Of a stretch of DNA of 64,000 nucleotides, positions 32,950 through 42,980 are shown one piece after another. Position numbers and translations under genes: made by a program. The stretch is from positions 118,048 through 182,047 of the forward strand of contig NZ_CP061308.1 of NCBI RefSeq assembly GCF_018687935.1, written 5' to 3'. The notes beneath the pieces are model-generated. The model was given only the letters and a program-made list of their open reading frames with translations. It did no database searches and had not been told where the DNA came from. This DNA comes from Polynucleobacter sp. JS-JIR-5-A7. Its GTDB lineage: Bacteria > Pseudomonadota > Gammaproteobacteria > Burkholderiales > Burkholderiaceae. Within the stretch, counting starts at the first letter, position 1. Every line of letters starts with the position of its first letter.

Positions 32950-33900
32950 ATGAACATAACTCATCGCCCAGTGTTACTGGCCGAGGCGGTGACGGCGCTA
33001 GTCAATGGTCCGCTCATTCGGAATCAAAGTGCAACCCAAAACATGCTAGTCATCGATGGAACGTTTGGGCGCGGCGGTCATACACAAGCACTGCTCAAGC
33101 AATTACCAGCCTCAGCTCGCATGATTTCATTCGACAAGGATTTGGATGCGATTGCCGTAGCACAACAAATCAACGATCCACGCTTAAGGATCGTACACGA
33201 CAGTTTTGCGCAGATGGATCAGTACGCAGCACCAGAATCGGTCGATGGAATTTTGTTAGATCTGGGGATCAGTTCGCCCCAAGTGGACGAAGCGCATCGG
33301 GGATTTTCTTTTCGGCGCGAAGGTCCACTCGATATGCGGATGAACACCAATCAAGGTTTGACGGCTGCAGAGTGGTTAGAGCAAGCACCGCAGGAGGAAA
33401 TCACGCACGTGATTAAGACTTACGGGGAAGAGCGTTTTGCATTTCAAATCGCAAAGGCGATTGTGGCTAAGCGAGAAGAGGGCTTGTCGCCGCAAACGAC
33501 TACGCAATTAGCAAGTCTCGTTGCAGGTGTAGTGCGTACCCGCGAGGCTGGACAAGATCCTGCCACTAGAACTTTTCAGGCCTTACGTATCTTTATCAAT
33601 CGTGAGCTAGAAGATTTAGAGTTAGGTCTAAAGGCGGCCCTGAAATTATTGAAGCCAGGCGCAAGGCTTGCAGTGATTAGTTTTCACTCATTAGAAGATC
33701 GCATTGTTAAACAATTTTTACAAGCCCATGCAAAAGTAGAAATACCTCGTGGGTTACCGGTGCGTGAAAAAGATTTACCCCAAAGTATGATTGAGATTAT
33801 TGGGCGCATAAAGCCCAGCGATGAAGAGGTTGCGGAAAATCCGCGCGCTCGCTCAGCCATTATGCGAGTAGCAGAAAAGCGATTGGGGGTGGTCACATGA
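32950..33900 (+). CDS. rsmH: 16S rRNA m4C1402 methyltransferase
   Basis: RsmH (MraW) methylates N4 of C1402 in 16S rRNA, tuning the ribosomal P site. The 316-aa protein has the N-terminal THRPVLLAEAV, the SAM-binding VIDGTFGRGGHTQALL, DGILLDLGISSPQVDEAHRGFSFR, the GPLDMRM motif and VISFHSLEDRIVKQF. It overlaps ftsL by 4 bp. Confidence 0.97.
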   Translation: MNITHRPVLLAEAVTALVNGPLIRNQSATQNMLVIDGTFGRGGHTQALLKQLPASARMISFDKDLDAIAVAQQINDPRLRIVHDSFAQMDQYAAPESVDGILLDLGISSPQVDEAHRGFSFRREGPLDMRMNTNQGLTAAEWLEQAPQEEITHVIKTYGEERFAFQIAKAIVAKREEGLSPQTTTQLASLVAGVVRTREAGQDPATRTFQALRIFINRELEDLELGLKAALKLLKPGARLAVISFHSLEDRIVKQFLQAHAKVEIPRGLPVREKDLPQSMIEIIGRIKPSDEEVAENPRARSAIMRVAEKRLGVVT

Positions 33901-34163
33901 ATCGCGCAACCTTGACCTTATTAGCTTTGTTATTGCTTTGTGCATTATCTTTGGTCGCCGCACAGCAACGTGCTCGTCAATTATTCATCGCCCAAGAGCG
34001 CGCTCAGATTGAAGAGCGTAAGTTGAATCAAGAGTGGTTGCGTTTGGAATACGAGCAGCGCAATCTTTCAAAATCCGCGCGTATACGAAGCGTAGCGCGT
34101 AATCAATTGCATATGGCACCGATTTCTCCTGAACGTACTTTGTACATCAAGGAGGCCCCATGA
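33897..34163 (+). CDS. ftsL: Cell division protein FtsL
   Basis: Bitopic division protein that works with FtsB and FtsQ to activate FtsWI. The 88-aa product has one N-terminal TM helix (ATLTLLALLLLCALSLVAA) followed by a periplasmic coiled coil (ERAQIEERKLNQEWLRLEYEQRNLSK), the FtsL/DivIC pattern. Position between rsmH and ftsI, with 4-bp overlaps on both sides, supports the call. The next segment IRSVARNQLHMAPISPERTLYI matches the family's C-terminus. Confidence 0.95.
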   Translation: MNRATLTLLALLLLCALSLVAAQQRARQLFIAQERAQIEERKLNQEWLRLEYEQRNLSKSARIRSVARNQLHMAPISPERTLYIKEAP

Positions 34164-35932
34164 GAACGGTTGGATTTTCAACGACGCCAAACTTAGTATT
34201 GCGTCTGCCTATGTGGCGGTCGCGCTTGATGCTATTTCTTTTGTTTTTTGTCTTCATGTTGCTATTGCTGCGCGCGTTCTGGATTCAAGGTCCAGGTAAT
34301 GCCTTTTATGAGGCAAAGGGCGTGAGAGGTACACAGCGTGAGTTAGAGTTGCCAGCTAGTCGCGGAAAGATCTTGGATCGCAATGGGCAGGTGATTGCAA
34401 CTAGCCTTGAAGCAAAATCGGTGATTGCATATAACGATACTGTGCCAGATGACTTAGCTGCGGATAAGGTAAAAAAACTGGCTGGCTTATTGCAAATTAG
34501 CGAAGCTGAATTGCGTAAAAAGCTAAAAGATGATCGCAAGCAAGTCTTCTTAAAGCGTCAAGTCGATCCAGAAATTGCGCTACAGATTAAGCAACTAGAA
34601 ATTCCAGGCATTGGTCTGAATAATGAATATCGACGCTTTTATCCTGAAGGTGAGGCAATGGCTCACGTTGTGGGATTTACTAACGTTGAGGATAAGGGTC
34701 AAGAAGGTATGGAGCTCTCTAGAGAAAGAGAGCTTGCAGCTCATCCTGGTCAAAGACGTGTAGTAATCGATCGCCTAGGGCGTGTAGTAGAGGACATCGC
34801 TATTGAGCAGTTGCCGCAGAATGGTAAAGATTTGCAATTATCGATCGATAGCAAAATTCAATATCTTGCTTATAACGCGGTAAAGAGTGCAGTAGAGCAA
34901 CATCATGCAAAAGCGGGTGGTGCCGTTGTTCTAGATACGCAGACTGGTGAAATCCTGGCTTTGGCAAATTACCCAAGCTACAACCCAAATGATCGTCGGA
35001 ATTTAAGTGGCGAGCAACTGCGTAATCGGGTGCTGACAGATACTTTTGAGCCTGGCTCAACAATGAAACCTTTGACGATTTCCATCGCTCTAGAAAAGGG
35101 AGTAGTTAAACCAAATACCAATATGGTGATTGGTGCAAAGTATCTGGTCGGACCTAAGCCAATTACAGATTCACACCCTTTTGCTAACTTAACTGTTTCC
35201 CAAGTAATTCAGAAGTCGAGCAATATTGGCACTGCAAAGATCGCATTGAATAATCTCTCCGCAGAAGAGATGTGGGATTTTTATACATCAGTAGGTTTGG
35301 GACAAGCGCCAAAAATTGGTTTCCCAGGCGCTGTTGCTGGCACAGTGCATCCCTTTAAAAAATGGGTGCCCACTGACCAGGCACGTATCGCTTTTGGATA
35401 CGGCATTTCTGCTTCACTCTTTCAAGTTGCGCGTGCATATACGATATTTGCGCGCGATGGTGAGTTGATTCCACTAACCATCGAGCGTAGTCCGGGCGTG
35501 AAAAATGGTACGCAAGTGCTTTCAGCAAAAACTGCTATTGAAATGCGGGAAATGATGGAAACGGTAACTGAGACTGGCGGCACAGCTGTCAAGGCGCAGA
35601 CTGAAGGTTATCGGGTTGGCGGTAAGACAGGCACAGCGCATAAGCTTGTTGGCAAGGGGTACGGAAATTCTTATCGTGCTTACTTTGCTGGACTTGCCCC
35701 TATTAGCGCACCGAGGATTGTTGTGGCGGTCATGATTGATGAGCCTACTGGTGGTAGCCACTACGGTGGAGATGTGGCAGCCCCTGTTTTTTCTACGATT
35801 GTTGGTGAAACATTGAGGGCTTTAAATGTTGCGCCTGATACGAGACCAAATTTAATGGCATTAGATGATAAGAACTCTACAGAGGTTCGTGCTGCTAATG
35901 TACAGACACAGCATGTGGTTCTGAAAAGATGA
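34160..35932 (+). CDS. ftsI: Septal peptidoglycan transpeptidase FtsI (PBP3)
   Basis: Class B penicillin-binding protein that cross-links septal peptidoglycan. The 590-aa protein has an N-terminal TM anchor (LMLFLLFFVFMLLLLRAFW), a dimerisation domain, and the transpeptidase domain with S300-T-M-K303 (FEPGSTMKPLTI), the SSN triad and KTGT (VGGKTGTAHK). Length is normal. It follows ftsL by a 4-bp overlap and overlaps murE by 4 bp (ATGA). Confidence 0.97.
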   Translation: MRTVGFSTTPNLVLRLPMWRSRLMLFLLFFVFMLLLLRAFWIQGPGNAFYEAKGVRGTQRELELPASRGKILDRNGQVIATSLEAKSVIAYNDTVPDDLAADKVKKLAGLLQISEAELRKKLKDDRKQVFLKRQVDPEIALQIKQLEIPGIGLNNEYRRFYPEGEAMAHVVGFTNVEDKGQEGMELSRERELAAHPGQRRVVIDRLGRVVEDIAIEQLPQNGKDLQLSIDSKIQYLAYNAVKSAVEQHHAKAGGAVVLDTQTGEILALANYPSYNPNDRRNLSGEQLRNRVLTDTFEPGSTMKPLTISIALEKGVVKPNTNMVIGAKYLVGPKPITDSHPFANLTVSQVIQKSSNIGTAKIALNNLSAEEMWDFYTSVGLGQAPKIGFPGAVAGTVHPFKKWVPTDQARIAFGYGISASLFQVARAYTIFARDGELIPLTIERSPGVKNGTQVLSAKTAIEMREMMETVTETGGTAVKAQTEGYRVGGKTGTAHKLVGKGYGNSYRAYFAGLAPISAPRIVVAVMIDEPTGGSHYGGDVAAPVFSTIVGETLRALNVAPDTRPNLMALDDKNSTEVRAANVQTQHVVLKR

Positions 35933-37476
35933 CGGTGGCATTGAATATGAAACCCAATCATTTGATTGACCACTTGCACACCCTAGCAAATTCTTCAGCA
36001 AAGGTGAGCGCGGATAGTCGTCAGATTGAATCTGGCGATATCTTTTTTGCATACCCTGTTGGCCACGGAAACGCCTTGCGTGATGGGCGCCAATTTATCG
36101 ATGCTGCTTTACAAAAAGGCGCAGTAGTAGTCGTATTTGACTCTGTTGGCGCTGATGCTGATTATTTAGATCATCCCCAATGTATTGCGATTGAAAATCT
36201 TGCAGAGAAAGTAGGTAAGTTTTGCGCCCAATGGTATGGCGAGCCAAGCAAGCAATTACAAGTGATCGGGGTTACGGGTACTAACGGTAAGACCAGTATT
36301 ACTCAGTGGTTAGCTAACGCATTGGATCAACCGAATCACCGTACAGCAGTACTGGGCACCTTGGGAACGGGTTTTCCAGGTTCGCTGGAGAAGACTGGAT
36401 ACACAACCCCAGACGCGCCAAAGCTACAGACTCAGTTAAAGCAGTTATTAGACGCTGGTGCTAAACAAGTGGCAATGGAAGTGTCATCTCACGCATTGCA
36501 ACAGGAGCGCGTCGCAGGAACTACATTTCATTGCGCAGTATTTACCAACTTAAGCCAAGATCATCTCGACTACCACGGAAGTATGGCTAACTATGCTGAA
36601 GCAAAAGCAAAGTTATTTAGTCAGCCTGGTTTAGAGCATGCCGTCGTAAATTTAGATGATCCTTTTGGTCGTGAGCTGGCGATGAATCTGTTGGCTAGGG
36701 ATGAACTGAGAGTTTGGGCTTACGCTTTAAATCTATCAGCTTTCAAGGGCTTTGAAAAATTTGGTGACCGTCTACAACGTATTTATGCAGTAGATAGTGT
36801 CTTAAATGGCTTTGGATATGATTCTGTTTTCACATACGAAGGTGTGGGTAAAAATTCTCTCCATATTTCTCTGCTTGGCGAGTTTAATTTAAGCAATGCG
36901 CTGGCAGTGTGGACAACGCTATTGACGCAAGGCCTCACTCGGGATGAAGCAAGTAAATGTGTCGGTCAATTGCAGTCGGTCATCGGGCGCTTGGAGCTCA
37001 TCTCATTAGGTAAGAGTCAGTCCGAAGGTCCTTTGGCGGTTGTGGATTACGCACATACGCCGGATGCTTTGCAGAAGACTCTGCAGGCATTGCTCCCAAT
37101 TGCCCAGCAACGCGGTGGCAAGTTATGGTGTGTATTTGGTTGCGGTGGTGATCGCGATAGTGGCAAACGTTCTCAAATGGGTACCGTTGTTGCTAACATT
37201 GCCGATCAAATCATCATTACCAGTGATAATCCGCGCTCTGAAGATCCTGAGGCGATTATGGAGATGATTCGTCAAGGAATTCACTCGTCTAGTGCAAATG
37301 TGCAGGTGATTGCAGATCGTGCAGTAGCAATCATGGCCGCTATTCGACATGCAGATATAAAGGATGTGGTGCTGGTTGCCGGCAAAGGTCATGAGACTTC
37401 GCAAGAGATTAAAGGCAAGCGTTTTGATTTTTCTGATCAAGAGCATATTCGTCTGGCTGCCGGAGGTCTAGTCTGA
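35929..37476 (+). CDS. murE: UDP-MurNAc-tripeptide ligase MurE
   Basis: Adds meso-diaminopimelate (inferred for Gram-negatives) to UDP-MurNAc-L-Ala-D-Glu in the cytoplasm. The 515-aa Mur ligase has the N-terminal UDP-binding domain (KVSADSRQIESGDIFFA), the P-loop IGVTGTNGKTSITQW and the C-terminal domain with the DNPR motif (IITSDNPRSEDPEAIM), which selects meso-DAP. The ATG at 35929 overlaps the ftsI stop; an in-frame ATG seven codons in (MKPNHLID) is also possible. Confidence 0.96.
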   Translation: MTVALNMKPNHLIDHLHTLANSSAKVSADSRQIESGDIFFAYPVGHGNALRDGRQFIDAALQKGAVVVVFDSVGADADYLDHPQCIAIENLAEKVGKFCAQWYGEPSKQLQVIGVTGTNGKTSITQWLANALDQPNHRTAVLGTLGTGFPGSLEKTGYTTPDAPKLQTQLKQLLDAGAKQVAMEVSSHALQQERVAGTTFHCAVFTNLSQDHLDYHGSMANYAEAKAKLFSQPGLEHAVVNLDDPFGRELAMNLLARDELRVWAYALNLSAFKGFEKFGDRLQRIYAVDSVLNGFGYDSVFTYEGVGKNSLHISLLGEFNLSNALAVWTTLLTQGLTRDEASKCVGQLQSVIGRLELISLGKSQSEGPLAVVDYAHTPDALQKTLQALLPIAQQRGGKLWCVFGCGGDRDSGKRSQMGTVVANIADQIIITSDNPRSEDPEAIMEMIRQGIHSSSANVQVIADRAVAIMAAIRHADIKDVVLVAGKGHETSQEIKGKRFDFSDQEHIRLAAGGLV

Positions 37477-38915
37477 TGATGACGACATTAGCCCAAGTAC
37501 ACACTATGTTGCCCGGAAGTAGATTGCTGAATGTTTCTGATGAGGCTGCAAGAGTTATTGTGCTATCGAGGGTTGGCACAGATAGCCGTCAAATTGATAC
37601 TGGTGAGCTATTTATTGCTTTGTCAGGCGAGCGGTTTGATGCCCATGATTTTTTAGTAGATGTTGCAAAGTCTGGTGCTGGAGCAGCATTAGTGAGCAGC
37701 GCAGAGAAGTGCCCAGGAAATTTGCCGGCAGTTTGTGTTGCGGATACACGCATTAGTTTGGGTGATTTAGCGAAAGCTTGGCGCGCAAATCATGAGATTC
37801 CATTAGCCTTGGTTACCGGTAGCAATGGTAAGACTACGGTTAAAGAGATGATTGCCTCTATATTTAAAGTGGCAGCCGGCGAGACTCATACCTTAGTCAC
37901 GAAAGGTAATCTCAATAATGAGATTGGTTTGCCCTTGACCTTGTTGAAGCTGCGTTCGACAGATCGCCTTGCAGTAGTGGAGTTGGGTATGAATCATCCC
38001 GGCGAAACGGCACAACTAGCGGCGATTGCTCAAGCGAATATTGCCCTCATTAATAATGCCCAACGCGAGCATCAAGAATTTATGGCAACGGTTGCTGCGG
38101 TTGCTGAGGAGCATGCCGATGTGATCCGCGCTTTACCTAAAGATGGTATTGCTGTGTTTCCCGCAGACTCCGAGTTCACTTCGGTATGGCGTATAGCTGC
38201 GGGCGCAAGAAAGGTGATTGATTTCGCTTTGTTGTCTGCTCAAGCAGATACGAATGCTTCAGTAAGGGGTCGTTTATTAAACAATGGTCTCGTAGAGGTG
38301 ATTACCGATATGGGATCAGTTGAAATTCAGCTGAATACTCTTGGTAGCCACAATGTACGTAATGCTTTGGCTGCAAGTGCTGTAGCTTTGGCTGCTGGAC
38401 TTAGTCTTGAAAAAATCAAGCAAGGTCTGGAGGCTTTTGCGCCCGTGAATGGACGCATGCAGCCTAAAAAGATTCATCCAAATTACACATTGATTGATGA
38501 TAGCTACAACGCTAATCCAGATTCAGTGCGGGCTGCCATTGATGCGTTGAAGCAGTCTGGAAATATTGCTTGGTTGATTCTGGGTGATATGGGAGAGGTT
38601 GGTCATCAGGGTCCTGAGTTTCATCGTGAAGTAGGTGCTTATGCGGCTGAGCAGGGAGTTACTCAGTTATTTGCTCTTGGTGAGCAATGCCAGTTTGCGA
38701 TTCAAGGTTTTGATGGCGCTATAAAAACTAACCCAGCATCAAAAGCCATACATTTTTCCAATATGGATAGTTTGATTGCTCAATTAAGAGATGCATTGCA
38801 TGCACAGAACGCAGGCAGTAATCAGCATCTCAATATTTTGGTTAAGGGTTCCCGTTTTATGCGCATGGAACGTGTAGTGCAAGCCTTGTTAGAGGAGGCT
38901 AAGACATGTTCATAA
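37476..38915 (+). CDS. murF: UDP-MurNAc-tripeptide D-Ala-D-Ala ligase MurF
   Basis: Attaches D-Ala-D-Ala to complete UDP-MurNAc-pentapeptide. The 479-aa protein has GTDSRQIDTGELFIAL, the P-loop ALVTGSNGKTTVKEMIA, ELGMNHPGETAQLA and the DDSYNANPDSVRAAI loop of MurF. It starts one base into the murE stop (TGATG) and overlaps mraY by 10 bp. Confidence 0.96.
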   Translation: MMTTLAQVHTMLPGSRLLNVSDEAARVIVLSRVGTDSRQIDTGELFIALSGERFDAHDFLVDVAKSGAGAALVSSAEKCPGNLPAVCVADTRISLGDLAKAWRANHEIPLALVTGSNGKTTVKEMIASIFKVAAGETHTLVTKGNLNNEIGLPLTLLKLRSTDRLAVVELGMNHPGETAQLAAIAQANIALINNAQREHQEFMATVAAVAEEHADVIRALPKDGIAVFPADSEFTSVWRIAAGARKVIDFALLSAQADTNASVRGRLLNNGLVEVITDMGSVEIQLNTLGSHNVRNALAASAVALAAGLSLEKIKQGLEAFAPVNGRMQPKKIHPNYTLIDDSYNANPDSVRAAIDALKQSGNIAWLILGDMGEVGHQGPEFHREVGAYAAEQGVTQLFALGEQCQFAIQGFDGAIKTNPASKAIHFSNMDSLIAQLRDALHAQNAGSNQHLNILVKGSRFMRMERVVQALLEEAKTCS

Positions 38916-40075
38916 TTTTGGCGCAATGGTTACAAGAGGATTTCGGCTTTTTCCGAGTAATTAATTACATCACCTTTAGAGCGGTAATGGCGACCGTTAC
39001 TGCATTGTTAATTGGCTTGGCTGCAGGTCCCTGGGTGATTCGAAAGTTAACTGCATTGAAGATGGGGCAGGCCGTGCGTACGGATGGTCCAGAAACCCAT
39101 TTAGTGAAATCGGGAACGCCAACGATGGGTGGCGTATTAATTCTCATTGGTATTTTTGTCTCTTGCATGCTCTGGGCTGATCTCAGTAATCGCTTTATAT
39201 GGATTGTGATGATCGTGACTTTTGGTTTTGGGGCTGTGGGTTGGGTGGATGACTATCGTAAGGTCGCACGCAAAGATCCTAAGGGCATGGCATCAAGAGA
39301 AAAGTTTTTCTGGCAAACCTTGATTGGTTTATTTGCTGCGATTTACCTAGCGTTCTCAGTGTCTGAGGTGAATAACCTCAAGGTATTGCAATTGTTTTAT
39401 GAGTGGCTCAAAAGTGCCTTTGCTTTAGATCTACCAGCCAAAACGAATTTACTAATACCTTTTATGAAAGAAGTGAGTTATCCCTTGGGCATGATGGGCT
39501 TCATCATCTTAAGTTATCTCGTCATTGTCGGCAGTAGTAATGCCGTCAATTTGACTGATGGCCTTGATGGCTTAGTAATCATGCCAGTGATTTTGGTAGG
39601 CGCTGCATTGGGTGCTTTTGCCTATGTGATGGGTAATGCTATCTACGCTAAATATTTATTGTTTCCGTATATCCCAGGTGCTGGTGAGTTATTGATCTTT
39701 TGTGGCGCCATGGGCGGAGCAGGTCTAGCTTTCCTTTGGTACAACGCGCATCCAGCGCAAGTATTTATGGGTGATGTGGGTGCCTTAGCTCTCGGTGGCG
39801 CGCTTGGAACAATTGCAGTGATTGTGCGTCAAGAAATTGTTCTCTTTGTGATGGGCGGTATTTTTGTGGCTGAAACACTTTCAGTGATGCTGCAAGTCTT
39901 TTGGTTCAAGCTCACTAAAAAACATTTTGGTGAGGGTCGTCGCATCTTCCGAATGGCGCCTTTACATCACCATTTTGAATTAGGCGGTTGGAAAGAAACA
40001 CAAGTGGTGGTTCGTTTTTGGATTATCACGATCCTCTTGGTATTAATTGGTTTATCAAGTTTGAAATTACGGTGA
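38906..40075 (+). CDS. mraY: Phospho-MurNAc-pentapeptide translocase MraY
   Basis: Integral membrane enzyme that moves phospho-MurNAc-pentapeptide onto undecaprenyl phosphate to give lipid I. The 389-aa protein has about ten TM helices, the aspartate-rich GWVDDYRKVARKDPKG motif, NAVNLTDGLDGL and the APLHHHFE signature near the end. AGAGGAGG lies 7 bp upstream of the ATG. Confidence 0.97.
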   Translation: MFIILAQWLQEDFGFFRVINYITFRAVMATVTALLIGLAAGPWVIRKLTALKMGQAVRTDGPETHLVKSGTPTMGGVLILIGIFVSCMLWADLSNRFIWIVMIVTFGFGAVGWVDDYRKVARKDPKGMASREKFFWQTLIGLFAAIYLAFSVSEVNNLKVLQLFYEWLKSAFALDLPAKTNLLIPFMKEVSYPLGMMGFIILSYLVIVGSSNAVNLTDGLDGLVIMPVILVGAALGAFAYVMGNAIYAKYLLFPYIPGAGELLIFCGAMGGAGLAFLWYNAHPAQVFMGDVGALALGGALGTIAVIVRQEIVLFVMGGIFVAETLSVMLQVFWFKLTKKHFGEGRRIFRMAPLHHHFELGGWKETQVVVRFWIITILLVLIGLSSLKLR

Positions 40076-40089
40076 ACCACAGAGTAAAT

Positions 40090-41712
40090 ATGCTGACTAT
40101 AGAAAATACTTTCGCTAATCCCACGGCCGTAGCTGATGCTAGCTACGTAGCCCCACATCGCTTTTTGATTTTGGGTCTCGGCGAGTCTGGCGTTGCCATG
40201 GCAAAGTGGTGCTTGCGTAATGGTGCAGTAGTGTACTTAGTTGATACACGCGATCGTTCCCAGTTATCTGAGCGTCAGCTAGCATGGCTTGCCGAGCTTG
40301 AGTTGGCCGGATTACAAGCCTCTCAGTTTGGTCCTCTCAGCGATGAACTGCTGACGGATATTGATGTGATTGGTATTAGCCCCGGACTTTCGCCCTTACA
40401 AGAGCCAACAGAATCATTCTTGGTCAAAGCACGTAAAGCAAGAGTAGATGTTTGGAGTGAAATTGAATTTTTTGCTCGCGCAATCGCTGCTATATCACGC
40501 ATGGCATTGGATAAGCAATCTAGCTATACAGCTTCAGTGTTGGCTATTACGGGCACTAATGGCAAAACAACTACGACGGCATTAACCGGTCAGCTGTGTG
40601 AACGCGCTGGCAAGAAAGTAGCAGTTGCTGGCAATATCAGTCCTGCAGCACTTGATAAGCTCATGACATGTTTGAATGGTGCTGATCAGATTGAGGATTT
40701 GCCAGACGTTTGGGTATTGGAGCTTTCAAGCTTCCAATTGGTTTACACCTATTCTTTAAATGCTACTGCGGCAACCGTTCTGAATATCACCCAAGATCAT
40801 TTAGATTGGCACGGGGATATGGGCGCCTATGCAGAGGCTAAAGCCAAGATATTTGGCTCTGACACGATATGTATCTTGAATCGCGATGACCTAGCAGTGA
40901 TGGGTTTATTGACTGATGAGCAAAAAGTAGAAAAAGCGCTTGTCACTTTTGGTTCGAATCGCCCTGACGAACAAGGTGCATTTGGCATTGAGCACGATTT
41001 GCGCGCTGGTGGCATTGATTGGTTGGTATGGGCTGAGGTCGATGAAGATCTTGATCCCAAACCGAAGCGTCGTCGCAAGTCTGCTGCGATTCAAGAGGAT
41101 GAGCCATTGCGTTTGAGGCGTTTGATTCCTGCAGATGCATTACGCATTCGGGGTCGTCATAATGCTTTGAATGCGCTTGCTGCTCTAGCATTAGCACGCG
41201 CAGCCAATTTGCCGATGAATGTATTACTCCATGGTTTGCGCGATTACCATGGCGAGCCGCACCGTGTACAAAGTATCGCAATTGTGAATGATGTTGAGTA
41301 TGTGGATGATAGCAAGGGCACTAACGTTGGTGCTACAGTCGCCGCTTTAAATGGTTTGGGTAGCAACGAAGCTGGTAAGAGAATTTGGCTCATTGCAGGG
41401 GGTGATGGCAAGGGTCAAGACTTTAGTCCATTGCGCGAGCCCGCATTACGTTTTGTTAAGGGTGTTTTCTTAATTGGTAAAGATGGTGAAAAGATTGCCC
41501 AAGCAATCGGTGGCGATGTCTCTTTTACCAATAGTGGTAATTTAGCAGCGGCCGTGCAAGCGGCTGCAGCAAAGGCGATCTCTGGTGATTTGGTTTTACT
41601 ATCGCCAGCATGTGCAAGCCTCGATCAGTTCCGAGACTATAAGGAGCGGGCACAGGTATTTGCATCAGAGGTTGAAGAATTGGGAATGCGTTTTGAAGGG
41701 GTTCAGGTATGA
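40090..41712 (+). CDS. murD: UDP-MurNAc-L-alanine:D-glutamate ligase MurD
   Basis: Adds D-glutamate to UDP-MurNAc-L-Ala. The 540-aa protein has LGLGESGVAMAKWCLRNGA in the UDP domain, the P-loop LAITGTNGKTTTTAL and the C-terminal DDSKGTNVGATVAAL. It is longer than the E. coli enzyme (about 440 aa) because of a basic insert near residues 310-345 (DPKPKRRRKSAAIQEDEPLR). The start is uncertain: the ATG at 40090 has a weak ribosome site, while a GTG at 40072 would overlap the mraY stop in a GTGA, the same coupling used by its neighbours. Confidence 0.95.
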   Translation: MLTIENTFANPTAVADASYVAPHRFLILGLGESGVAMAKWCLRNGAVVYLVDTRDRSQLSERQLAWLAELELAGLQASQFGPLSDELLTDIDVIGISPGLSPLQEPTESFLVKARKARVDVWSEIEFFARAIAAISRMALDKQSSYTASVLAITGTNGKTTTTALTGQLCERAGKKVAVAGNISPAALDKLMTCLNGADQIEDLPDVWVLELSSFQLVYTYSLNATAATVLNITQDHLDWHGDMGAYAEAKAKIFGSDTICILNRDDLAVMGLLTDEQKVEKALVTFGSNRPDEQGAFGIEHDLRAGGIDWLVWAEVDEDLDPKPKRRRKSAAIQEDEPLRLRRLIPADALRIRGRHNALNALAALALARAANLPMNVLLHGLRDYHGEPHRVQSIAIVNDVEYVDDSKGTNVGATVAALNGLGSNEAGKRIWLIAGGDGKGQDFSPLREPALRFVKGVFLIGKDGEKIAQAIGGDVSFTNSGNLAAAVQAAAAKAISGDLVLLSPACASLDQFRDYKERAQVFASEVEELGMRFEGVQV

Positions 41713-42980
41713 ACTTTAGAGAAAAACTATCTCCTGAAAACCGTCTTGGCTTAGATCGCTTTTGGAATTTTTCTAGGGGCGGTATTGATAATTTCCGAAC
41801 TGGCTTAAGAGACGCAGTCTCTGGCGTGGAGCAAACTCGTTCACGCATGATGGAATATGACCAATTATTGGTGTGGGCAGTGTTATCGCTCATGCTGATT
41901 GGTTTAGTCATGGTTTACTCGGCATCGATTACTTTGGCTGATGGTCCTAAATATGCCAACTACAGTAGTAACTATTTTTTGATTCGCCATTTGATCTCAT
42001 TAGCTATTGCTGTTGTTGTTGGTATTACAGTTTTTAAGATACCGACCAAGGTTTGGGATCGCTATTCACCGGTCATTTTTGGTTTTACCGTTCTATTGCT
42101 GATTTTGGTTTTGATTCCTGGCATCGGTAAGGGGGTGAATGGTGCAAGGCGCTGGATATCCTTGGGCGTGATGAATTTCCAACCATCCGAATTAATGAAA
42201 TTTGCTGCGGTGATCTTTGCTGCAAGTTATACGGTTCAGCGACAAGAGTATCTACATTCTTTTTCTAAAGGAATGCTGCCAATGGGTATTGCAGTTGCGC
42301 TGGTTGGCGGACTCTTAATGAAAGAGCCAGATATGGGCGCCTTTGTAGTGGTTGCCATCATTGCATTCGGTATTTTGTTTTTAGGTGGCATCAACGCAAA
42401 ATTATTTGGGGGTTTGATTCTGGTCGGCTTGATGAGTGGTGCAGCCATGATTGCGCTCTCACCATTCCGGCGTGGTCGTATGTTGGCATTTATGGATCCA
42501 TGGCAAGTGGATAACGCTGCTAATAAAGGCTATCAATTGACGCATTCGCTGATGGCTTTTGGTCGAGGTGAATGGTTTGGTACTGGTCTAGGCGGAAGCG
42601 TGGAAAAACTTCACTATCTTCCGGAAGCGCATACCGACTTCATCATGGCGGTGATTGGTGAAGAACTCGGCTTTGTTGGTGTTGTCGTAATGATTTTCTT
42701 GTTCTACTGGATTGTGCGTAGAGCCTTCATCATTGGCCGAACTGCTTTGCAATTAGATCGAAGCTTTGCAGGCTTAGCAGCAAAAGGAGTGGCCATCTGG
42801 ATTGGTTGGCAGGCATTTATCAATATGGGTGTGAACTTGGGTTTACTTCCCACAAAAGGCTTAACTCTGCCATTAGTGAGTTATGGCGGATCCGGAATTT
42901 TGATGAATGCAGTAGCGATTGCGATGCTATTGCGAATTGATTATGAGAATCGCATTCTGATGCGCGGAGGGAAGCTGTGA
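41709..42980 (+). CDS. ftsW: Septal peptidoglycan polymerase FtsW
   Basis: SEDS-family glycosyltransferase that polymerises lipid II at the septum together with FtsI. The 423-aa protein has a cytoplasmic N-terminal tail of about 55 residues and then ten or so TM helices, with SEDS signatures GVNGARRWISLGVMNFQPSE, MKEPDMGAFVVV, AHTDFIMAVIGEELGFVG and LPLVSYGGSGILMN. ATGA overlap with murD; it overlaps murG by 4 bp. Confidence 0.97.
   Translation: MNFREKLSPENRLGLDRFWNFSRGGIDNFRTGLRDAVSGVEQTRSRMMEYDQLLVWAVLSLMLIGLVMVYSASITLADGPKYANYSSNYFLIRHLISLAIAVVVGITVFKIPTKVWDRYSPVIFGFTVLLLILVLIPGIGKGVNGARRWISLGVMNFQPSELMKFAAVIFAASYTVQRQEYLHSFSKGMLPMGIAVALVGGLLMKEPDMGAFVVVAIIAFGILFLGGINAKLFGGLILVGLMSGAAMIALSPFRRGRMLAFMDPWQVDNAANKGYQLTHSLMAFGRGEWFGTGLGGSVEKLHYLPEAHTDFIMAVIGEELGFVGVVVMIFLFYWIVRRAFIIGRTALQLDRSFAGLAAKGVAIWIGWQAFINMGVNLGLLPTKGLTLPLVSYGGSGILMNAVAIAMLLRIDYENRILMRGGKL

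Noticed and set aside
32934..33416. 160-codon plus-strand frame inside rsmH
   Set aside because: Shadow of rsmH in another frame; low-complexity, Ser/Arg-rich translation, no own start signals.
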